The position numbers were made by a program, and so were the translations under genes. Positions 1-4,944 of a stretch of 10,991 bases of DNA are shown piece by piece; the stretch's first letter is position 1; every line of letters begins with the position of its first letter. The notes beneath the pieces were generated by a model that made no database searches, was not told the origin of the DNA, and was given only the letters and a program-made list of their open reading frames with translations. Source of the DNA: IMCC26207 sp044357715 (lineage in GTDB: Bacteria; Actinomycetota; Acidimicrobiia; Acidimicrobiales; Microtrichaceae); assembly GCA_044357715.1 (NCBI GenBank), contig JBIKPA010000083.1:1-10991 (forward strand), in the 5' to 3' direction.

Positions 1-447
1 ACGAATCATCACGACGTTGTAGGCCTCGTTCAGAACAACCTCTGCGCCACTAAAAAGCTCTGCAGCGGAAATCGCAGGTGAGACTTCAACGCGCATTTTT
101 CGCCCTGCAGCCTGCACATCAACAGTCCCATCCTCGTTTACCCCAAGCAGAGTCGCATAGGCGGCAGGAGGTTGAGTGAGTTTGTCGACCTCGTCACGCA
201 ACGAGGAGATGTGATCTCTAGCTTCGCGAAGCGTGTACGAGAGCTTTTCGTTTTGGCTCACAGCCTGTGCGAGTTGCCCCTTTGTCTCTAGCAGTCGTTC
301 TTCAAGAGTTCGAACTCGCTTCGGCGCATCCTGAAGTCGCCGCAATAGCACCGCCACTTCCTCTGACAACTCAGCTACTTGTTCGCGAAGCAGGTCATTC
401 TCGCTCTCGCCGAACTCGGAATTGTTGGTGGTTTCCTGATCACCCAT
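1..447 (-). CDS. arc: Proteasome-associated AAA ATPase ARC/Mpa, N-terminal part (continues beyond the left edge)
   Basis: This is the N-terminal 149 residues of the hexameric AAA ATPase that binds pupylated proteins through its coiled coils, unfolds them and feeds them into the 20S proteasome in the cytoplasm. I translated it directly from the minus strand; the frame stays open to base 1. After a short acidic leader (starting MGDQETTNN), residues about 18-90 are rich in Leu, Glu and Arg with heptad spacing, as expected for the Pup-binding coiled coil. Residues about 95-149 look like the first OB fold, ending LNEAYNVV, a phrase close to that in Mpa/ARC. The AAA module lies outside the window. 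The ATG start (445-447) has an AGAGGG ribosome site at 452-457. The gene is divergent from a ferredoxin typical of Pup-proteasome loci, and trmI lies nearby, as in other actinobacteria. The family call is confident although the catalytic part is not visible. Confidence 0.88.
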   Translation of the reverse strand, partial: MGDQETTNNSEFGESENDLLREQVAELSEEVAVLLRRLQDAPKRVRTLEERLLETKGQLAQAVSQNEKLSYTLREARDHISSLRDEVDKLTQPPAAYATLLGVNEDGTVDVQAAGRKMRVEVSPAISAAELFSGAEVVLNEAYNVVMIR

Positions 448-494
448 GGAACCCTCTCATCCTCAAATTGGTGGAACCGTAAACGCCCTTCCTT

Positions 495-500
495 TGTATA
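495..500 (-). promoter_or_regulatory. Candidate -10 box for arc
   Basis: The minus strand reads TATACA about 48 bases before the arc start codon, which would put transcription start near 488 and give a leader of about 40 bases. I see no convincing -35 hexamer at 16-18 bases, which is common in actinobacterial promoters. Inferred from sequence only. Confidence 0.35.
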
Positions 501-548
501 CCTCGCTTCGGCATGGTTGCGTGGACACAAAGCTGAGAAGGCTCTGGA

Positions 549-577
549 TTGTGACGGATTTCTACCGAGATTACCGT
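549..577 (+). promoter_or_regulatory. Candidate promoter for the ferredoxin gene
   Basis: TTGTGA (549-554), a 17-base spacer and TACCGT (572-577, fitting the TAnnnT form of actinobacterial -10 boxes) lie upstream of the ferredoxin gene. Transcription would start near 584 and give a leader of about 80 bases. It sits in the divergent spacer shared with arc. The -35 matches TTGACA at four of six positions. Confidence 0.35.
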
Positions 578-625
578 GCTAATTCACCAATGCGGCTAGG
601 ATGAGCAAGTCCAAGTTCGTCAATC

Positions 626-643
626 CGGTTCCCCCGAGAACCG
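626..643 (+). other. Small hairpin in the ferredoxin leader
   Basis: CGGTTC (626-631) and GAACCG (638-643) form a perfect 6-bp stem with a 6-base loop. It ends about 11 bases before the AGGT ribosome-binding sequence (654-657) of the ferredoxin gene. It is too close to the start, and lacks the T-run, to be a terminator. It could stabilise the leader or affect initiation, or it could be chance. Confidence 0.35.
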
Positions 644-664
644 AAACTAAGGCAGGTAATTCAA

Positions 665-907
665 ATGGGTTTGAAGGTCTGGATCGATCAAGATCTCTGC
701 ACAGGAGATGGACTATGCGAAGAGATCTCTCCAGCGGTGTTCGCACTGCTTGATGATGGCTTGGCATACGTCAAACAGGGCAGCGACATCTTGAGCGACC
801 CCGGTGGCGCTGCAGCGCTCGCAGACATTCCTGACAAAGAAATTGAAGGCGTTGTTGAGTCCGCTGAGGAATGCCCCGGCGAATGCATCTTTATTGAAGC
901 CGGCTGA
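665..907 (+). CDS. Small ferredoxin of the actinobacterial proteasome neighbourhood
   Basis: An 80-residue low-potential ferredoxin, predicted to be a soluble cytoplasmic electron carrier. It has the conserved opening VWIDQDLC, a first ligand motif C12-TGD-GL-C18 and a second C70-PGE-C74. That gives four cysteines around one cluster, with Asp15 at the place where a fourth CxxC-type ligand or a neutral residue usually sits. The cluster could be 3Fe-4S, or 4Fe-4S with Asp as ligand. The length is normal for this family, which is encoded next to the Pup-proteasome ATPase in many actinobacteria; its redox partner there is not established. The ATG start has AGGT at 654-657 upstream. The gene is divergent from arc and convergent with the next gene, separated from it by a strong hairpin. 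The family call is firm; the partner is unknown. Confidence 0.88.
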   Translation: MGLKVWIDQDLCTGDGLCEEISPAVFALLDDGLAYVKQGSDILSDPGGAAALADIPDKEIEGVVESAEECPGECIFIEAG

Positions 908-944
908 CCGTAGCAACAGAAGCTGACTAACTGACCACCCTTTA

Positions 945-972
945 ACCTCGGCTCCGCTTAGGGGGCCGAGGT
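945..972. terminator. Strong hairpin between convergent genes, candidate bidirectional terminator
   Basis: ACCTCGGC (945-952) pairs perfectly with GCCGAGGT (965-972). Three more pairs (one U-G, two C-G) extend the stem to about 11 bp around the 6-base loop GCTTAG (956-961). It lies about 38 bases after the ferredoxin stop, and the stop codon of the opposite-strand gene (958-960) lies inside the loop. Neither flank carries a long T-run (minus-strand flank TTAAAGGG), so it is either an atypical actinobacterial terminator or an RNA 3'-end stabiliser. Confidence 0.55.
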
Positions 973-1440
973 GGAAGTGGTGGAAGGCGCTTCAGTTGTA
1001 GTGGTCGCTTGAGTTGTTGTGGTCGCTTGAGTTGTTGTGGTCGCTGGCCGCTGCGTGGTAGTCGGGCGTTGGCTCGTGGTCGGAGACGAGGTAGTCACCG
1101 TGGTGCTCACGCTGCTACTTGTTGTGCTCGTAGTTGAATCTGCTGGTGACGTCGAGTTGTTTTGAAGAACCAAGAACAACACCAACATCACCACAACAAC
1201 AAGAAGCACTATTACGCCCACAGCCCATCCGGGAACGCCGCCACCAGCCGGAGACGAGGCAGAAGTCTCTTCCCTCGCAAGTTCTGGATTCCCTTGCGGT
1301 GATCCGCCCTGTGCTGCAGCGGCTGTTGCTGGCACTGCACTTGTGGTCGGCAACACCTGCGTGGCATCTGCAGTGGCATCAGATAGATCTTCAGGTGTTC
1401 CTTGCGCGAACCCGTCTTGTGGTGCGTTCTCATCAGACAT
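958..1440 (-). CDS. Membrane-anchored protein with Thr/Ser-rich extracytoplasmic tail, unknown function
   Basis: A 160-residue protein I do not recognise as a named family. Residues 1-70 are Ala/Gln/Glu/Asp-rich and look disordered. A single hydrophobic helix spans about 71-93, almost entirely Val, Leu and Ile. Residues 94-160 are a Ser/Thr-rich tail containing TTTTQA-type repeats and a few Arg-Pro steps. Such tails are typical of extracytoplasmic linkers and possible O-mannosylation substrates in actinobacteria. With one helix and no cleavable signal, N-in/C-out topology is most likely. The ATG start (1438-1440) has AAGGGC at 1448-1453. The gene follows marP on the same strand after about 117 bases. 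The stop lies inside the 945-972 hairpin. The tail is encoded by 18-bp tandem repeats and probably varies in length between strains. No enzymatic motif is visible. Confidence 0.7.
   Translation of the reverse strand: MSDENAPQDGFAQGTPEDLSDATADATQVLPTTSAVPATAAAAQGGSPQGNPELAREETSASSPAGGGVPGWAVGVIVLLVVVVMLVLFLVLQNNSTSPADSTTSTTSSSVSTTVTTSSPTTSQRPTTTQRPATTTTQATTTTQATTTTEAPSTTSTSAP
983..1045. repeat. 18-bp tandem repeat inside the Thr-rich coding region
   Basis: Two perfect 18-base copies (1001-1018 and 1019-1036, unit GTGGTCGCTTGAGTTGTT on the plus strand) are followed by a half copy (1037-1045) and preceded by a diverged copy (983-1000). The unit is a multiple of three and encodes a six-residue TTTTQA-type unit on the minus strand, so copy-number change would keep the frame. 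Confidence 0.8.
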
Positions 1441-1557
1441 AACGACAGCCCTTCATTGATTGCGATCCGCACAAACATGCGTGAGCTAAAAGATAGCGAC
1501 TCAATCAGCGTTTTTCGGTGACTGCTCTTTGACTTCATTACCAACAGGCGTTGCTCA

Positions 1558-2718
1558 TCAGACACAACTACCCGTACTCACTGCACCGTTAGTCCCCTGT
1601 TCGAGAAACTGTTGTAGAGCAGCAGATGACAGTGCGTAAGCAACTCCTGGCTTATCGGGCGCAATTGCAACCGCAACGCCGATAGCAGAACCATCTGAAC
1701 GAAGCACCGCGCTGCCCGAGTCACCGGGGGCAAGGTTGCTACCCAGCACTAAAATATCTCTCGTTACCTTGCTACGGTCGTAGATGTCATACCCGCTTGC
1801 TTGGACTTGCTCACCAACCTCAAATGGCGAGGGGTCAAACGGTCCGCCACCTGGGAAGCCCATCACTAAGCCACGGTCACCAACTACAGGTGCAGCTAGC
1901 GGCAATGCGGGTCGACTCAGGTCAGTAGAAATCAAAGCAAGGTCAGTCGCTGGGTCGAAAGCAACAACTTGGCCATCGGTGACCTCACCTTCGTCAGCTG
2001 TGATCACCTGCAACGAGGTCGACCCAGAAACAACGTGCGCGTTTGTTGCGATCAAGTTCTCATCTACGAAGAACCCGCTTCCTGCCTGAATGCGATCACA
2101 GGCCGATGCCTCGACGCGTACCGAGCTTCTCGATGCCACGGTGAGTTGCTCCTGCGTAATCGAACTTCCTTCAGGAGGAGGAACGATCTCTGGTGCCGAA
2201 CGAAGCCCAGCAAATACTTTCGGAAACTCGCCCCCAGTTAGTTGCCTTTCCAAATCTGTTATCTGCGATGGCGGAGCAGGAAGCGAATTGCTGATTTCAC
2301 GAGAGATCACCGACCCTCGAGCAGCGGCGGACGGCCAACCCGCTGCCTCAGACATCACTGGCAGGATGAGCCAAGCAAGAACAATGACTCCAACAATGCC
2401 AAGCAACGCTCCGCCGAGGGCATCCAGACCACGTCCCCCACTGCTGTCGACCCCTCGGCGCAACCTAGACCCAATCGCTGAGCCGATCCCTTGGCCAAGC
2501 ATAAAAGCCAGGAATAACACTGCTGAACTGAGCGTGAGGATTGCTATGTCTGAATTCGCTCCAGAGGCTTGAGTTAGTTTTGGCAGTAGCAAAAGCGCCA
2601 AGCCCAAGCCGGCAGCGGCCCCAAGCCACCCCGACAAGCGTTGCAAAAAACCCAGCTTCCAACCCCCATAGGCGCCAAAGGCGGCACCGGCGATAAGTAA
2701 TGCATCAAACAGATTCAT
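1558..2718 (-). CDS. marP: MarP-type membrane-anchored periplasmic serine protease (CvpA plus trypsin-like domain)
   Basis: A 386-residue protein close in length to mycobacterial MarP, a periplasmic protease needed for acid resistance and cell-wall hydrolase activation in M. tuberculosis. Residues 1-125 form a CvpA-like membrane domain with about four helices (roughly 3-20, 24-46, 57-79, 102-122). After a linker, residues about 190-386 form a chymotrypsin-fold protease with the complete triad: His228 (in TNAHVVSG), Asp259 (in DPATDLALI) and Ser334 (in APGDSGSAV). Cys207 just before the protease core and Cys385 at the second-last residue match the disulfide that stabilises the active site in MarP. 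The ATG start (2716-2718) is preceded by a CAGGG-type site. It lies 45 bases after trmI and is probably cotranscribed with the tRNA-modification genes, though functionally unrelated to them. The substrate here is unknown. Confidence 0.9.
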   Translation of the reverse strand: MNLFDALLIAGAAFGAYGGWKLGFLQRLSGWLGAAAGLGLALLLLPKLTQASGANSDIAILTLSSAVLFLAFMLGQGIGSAIGSRLRRGVDSSGGRGLDALGGALLGIVGVIVLAWLILPVMSEAAGWPSAAARGSVISREISNSLPAPPSQITDLERQLTGGEFPKVFAGLRSAPEIVPPPEGSSITQEQLTVASRSSVRVEASACDRIQAGSGFFVDENLIATNAHVVSGSTSLQVITADEGEVTDGQVVAFDPATDLALISTDLSRPALPLAAPVVGDRGLVMGFPGGGPFDPSPFEVGEQVQASGYDIYDRSKVTRDILVLGSNLAPGDSGSAVLRSDGSAIGVAVAIAPDKPGVAYALSSAALQQFLEQGTNGAVSTGSCV

Positions 2719-2763
2719 TGCCCTGCAACGAGCACGCAGTACTTGTGGTCAGGCTGGTTCACC

Positions 2764-3537
2764 CTAGGAACCGCCGAGTCGGGCGTGGGTCAAGAAGCCG
2801 GTGTGAGCCACCATGCGATGATCTGGCCGAACGGCTTGGCCCTCGACGTACCAGCCGCGCTGCAGAACTTCGAGAGTCTCGCAGGCAAAAAAGGAAGCGG
2901 CAGCAAGGGCCTCGCGAAGCTGCGCTACTTGAGTCACGCTTGGGGTGTAGGCCAAGAAGATTCCTCCGGTACGCAGACTCGTTGCTGCGTGTGGTACCAC
3001 CTGCCATGGCTCAGGAAGATCGAGAACAACCCGATCAAGCTCCTTTTCATCGATTCCCTCATAGCAATCACGCAGTTCGACACGATAGCGATCAAGCACA
3101 TCAGTTCCTAGAAATTGCTCCACGTTTTTCTGTGCACGAGACGCAAAGTCTTCTCGGAGTTCATAGCCAACAATATCTGCTCCGGCGCGCAGCATTCCCA
3201 TGGACAGCGCCCCGGAACCAACCCCTGATTCAAGTACTCGCACCCCAGGGCCGATGTCGGCAAGCATCAGGATCGGACCAATGTCTTTGGGGTAGATGAC
3301 CTGAGCTCCCCGAGGCATCTTCAAAATGAAGTCCGAGAGCGTTGGCCGAAGCACCGTCAGCACTTGGCCGCGCGTGGTGTTAAAAGTTGATCCCTCAGCC
3401 CGGCCGATGATCTCGTCATGAGCGATATACCCAGAGTGCGAGTGGAACTCTTTGCCAAGGGTCAGAACTGCCTGATAACGCCGACCTTTATTATCGAGGA
3501 ACTGCACGAGATCCCCTTCGGCTAATGGTCCGCTCAT
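2764..3537 (-). CDS. trmI: tRNA (adenine-58-N1)-methyltransferase TrmI
   Basis: A 257-residue SAM-dependent enzyme that methylates N1 of A58 in the tRNA T-loop, acting as a homotetramer in the cytoplasm. An N-terminal beta domain (about 1-75) precedes a Rossmann methyltransferase fold. Motif I is LESGVGSGAL (102-111). The acidic SAM-ribose contact is in the GYELRE strand (about 124-129). The catalytic loop is DLPEPW, with Asp173. The C-terminal signature RPDHRMVAHTGFL (237-249) is typical of the bacterial family. Length is normal. The ATG (3535-3537) overlaps the TGA of ttuA as ATGA, with GAGG seven bases upstream inside ttuA, so translational coupling is likely. Closeness to arc is also seen in mycobacteria. 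Coupling to ttuA fits the known dependence of T54 thiolation on m1A58 in Thermus. Confidence 0.95.
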   Translation of the reverse strand: MSGPLAEGDLVQFLDNKGRRYQAVLTLGKEFHSHSGYIAHDEIIGRAEGSTFNTTRGQVLTVLRPTLSDFILKMPRGAQVIYPKDIGPILMLADIGPGVRVLESGVGSGALSMGMLRAGADIVGYELREDFASRAQKNVEQFLGTDVLDRYRVELRDCYEGIDEKELDRVVLDLPEPWQVVPHAATSLRTGGIFLAYTPSVTQVAQLREALAAASFFACETLEVLQRGWYVEGQAVRPDHRMVAHTGFLTHARLGGS

Positions 3538-4604
3538 AGTTCTGCCTCAAGTTCTGTTGGTCGTACTGGTGTCATTGTCGACAAGTCTGGTGTGACTGAT
3601 CGCTTCGTTATCCTGACAGGTTGAGCAGCACCCGAATCCGACACGCTGCTCAACCCCCGCTGTTCCGCACCGACTGATCCACCTGCTTTATCAACTAAGC
3701 GACAAAACGCGCACAACGTTGAAGTGCTCGGTGCTGAACAACGAACACAATGGCTCAATTCCTCTGAGGACTGAGAGGCACCGCTAGTGGGTGCTGCTTC
3801 AAGATAAGCAGTCCGGAAGAGTGCAGATGCTTTCCGCAAAAAGCCAGAGTAAAAATCAGACTTCGTTCCAGGTGAAACAAGTTCGATCGAATTAAGGGCC
3901 TCTTTGTAGCCCAGATGCTTATTGCCAGCAGACATCGGGCATTCCTCAACCATGTAGTCAATGCCGAGGAGGATGCAATAAGCGGCAGTATCGCGTTCCG
4001 ATAGCCGTATCAGTGGTTTGACCTTCTTCGGAAAGCCCGGCCTTGCATGGAGCACCGGCATCTGACGTGCAAGGTACTCCGTCTGCCAACGAAGAACGTT
4101 TCCGAACAGTACGGCTGCTTCGTCGTCAAGATTATGGCCTGTGACTAAAACGTCGTAGGACCCCTCAAGTGCAACCTTGTCGAAAAGATGCCGCTTGGAA
4201 GTCCCGCATGCCGAACATGGTGCCCGGCGGGCGGCACGTGCTCCCGAGGGAATGTCGTAGCCGTAGTCAGTGGGAAGGTCGACTTCGATCAACTTCAGAT
4301 TTCGGGATTGAGCGAACGAGCGGGCAAACACAACAGATGTGTCGCTATAGTCCTCAATTCCAAGACCAAGATAGAGCCCATCCGCCTGGTACCCAGACCG
4401 CTGTAGGAGATCCCAAACGGCGAGGGAATCCTTGCCTCCAGACACCGCAACAAGCACCCGGTCGGTCAGTGACATCATGTCGAATTCCCGAATTGCTCGA
4501 GACATCTGCTCTTGACAAAAACGAACGAAGTGGTCGCTACAGAAATTTGAATTCGCCCTTCGGACATCTATTACTGCCGGGTCGCGACAGACAACACACT
4601 TCAT
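3534..4604 (-). CDS. ttuA: TtuA-type tRNA 2-thiolation enzyme (T54 2-thiouridine synthetase)
   Basis: A 356-residue PP-loop ATPase of the TtuA/NcsA/Ctu1 family. In Thermus, TtuA adenylates ribothymidine 54 of tRNA and transfers sulfur, delivered by TtuB thiocarboxylate, using a 4Fe-4S cluster. An N-terminal zinc finger has Cys3, Cys6, Cys22 and His25. The PP-loop SGGKDS is at 55-60. The cluster ligands appear as Cys130 and Cys133 (PCSACG) and Cys222 (EECP). The segment GHNLDDEAAVLFGN (156-169) is a family hallmark. A second zinc finger uses Cys286, Cys289, Cys298 and Cys301. After it comes a roughly 55-residue Ser/Thr/Pro-rich extension, longer than I recall for Thermus TtuA. The ATG (4602-4604) follows a strong AGGAGGAG at 4611-4618, three bases after the upstream stop. 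It overlaps trmI. The family is very sure; the target nucleoside in this organism is inferred. Confidence 0.93.
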   Translation of the reverse strand: MKCVVCRDPAVIDVRRANSNFCSDHFVRFCQEQMSRAIREFDMMSLTDRVLVAVSGGKDSLAVWDLLQRSGYQADGLYLGLGIEDYSDTSVVFARSFAQSRNLKLIEVDLPTDYGYDIPSGARAARRAPCSACGTSKRHLFDKVALEGSYDVLVTGHNLDDEAAVLFGNVLRWQTEYLARQMPVLHARPGFPKKVKPLIRLSERDTAAYCILLGIDYMVEECPMSAGNKHLGYKEALNSIELVSPGTKSDFYSGFLRKASALFRTAYLEAAPTSGASQSSEELSHCVRCSAPSTSTLCAFCRLVDKAGGSVGAEQRGLSSVSDSGAAQPVRITKRSVTPDLSTMTPVRPTELEAEL

Positions 4605-4607
4605 TCT

Positions 4608-4850
4608 CTACTCCTCCTGCCCAAGCACTGACTCCCCGCCGACTACTAACTCACTACCGAAAGCGCCACCAGAAATCACCGGACGAACCTCTACTTCGTC
4701 GTCATCCTCAAGACGCCCGTCCCCAGCAACGATGGTGCCGTTTCGAATCACCAGAACCGATTCGCGGTTGAGGGATAAACGCTCAAGAAGGACCGAGACA
4801 AGCGCCGGGCCCGGCATGACCACTTCACGGTTGGGATTTCGAAGGCGCAC
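4608..4850 (-). CDS. ttuB: TtuB/ThiS/MoaD-like ubiquitin-fold sulfur carrier with an 18-residue tail after Gly-Gly
   Basis: A small beta-grasp protein of about 80 residues, predicted to carry sulfur as a C-terminal thiocarboxylate for TtuA encoded just downstream. The pattern VIRNGTIV ... LEDDDEVEVRPVISGG is typical of TtuB, ThiS and MoaD. Family members normally end at that Gly-Gly. Here 18 more residues follow (beginning AFGSELVVGG and ending GQEE), including a second Gly-Gly. I checked the codons from Gly-Gly to the TAG and the frame is open. The tail must be removed before the usual adenylation at Gly-Gly, unless function has changed. Start choice: the GTG at 4848-4850 has AGGG six bases upstream. 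An ATG at 4854-4856 abuts that AGGG and would add two residues. A GTG at 4917-4919 would add 23 residues of non-family sequence. Three bases separate the stop from ttuA. Confidence 0.82.
   Translation of the reverse strand: MRLRNPNREVVMPGPALVSVLLERLSLNRESVLVIRNGTIVAGDGRLEDDDEVEVRPVISGGAFGSELVVGGESVLGQEE
4611..4618 (-). promoter_or_regulatory. Strong ribosome-binding site for ttuA inside the ttuB-like tail
   Basis: The minus strand reads AGGAGGAG six bases before the ttuA ATG. These same bases encode the last residues (Gln-Glu-Glu) of the upstream sulfur carrier, so the tail-coding DNA doubles as the ttuA initiation site. Translation of the carrier probably influences ttuA translation. Confidence 0.7.
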
Positions 4851-4944
4851 TAACATCCCTACATGATGGACGACAGCGCCCCGCCCCTGTGACCACCAAG
4901 CCAAGTTCCACTCCAGCACCGCCCACTGAGGCAGCGTTAGCTAT

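Noticed and set aside
983..1045. CRISPR-like direct repeats
   Set aside because: The repeats are contiguous 18-bp units without spacers and lie in frame within a coding region.
1212..1565. An alternative minus-strand frame starting MSDEQ that covers the marP end and the next gene
   Set aside because: It overlaps the Thr-rich gene in another frame, has no domain and shows atypical composition; its MSDE start resembles the real gene start by chance.
2756..2772. Hairpin GGTTC/GAACC around the trmI stop as a terminator
   Set aside because: It has only five strong pairs and no T-run, and marP follows 45 bases later on the same strand.
4608..4664. Sequencing frameshift as the cause of the carrier tail
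   Set aside because: The beta-grasp frame is intact through Gly-Gly and no homopolymer lies nearby. A shifted frame does meet TAG soon after (within GGTAGTGAG), so a base error cannot be wholly excluded, but nothing in the sequence favours it.
4169..4771. A long plus-strand open frame opposite ttuA and the carrier gene
   Set aside because: It is antisense to two well-supported genes, with low-complexity Arg/Pro/Gln-rich translation and no domain.
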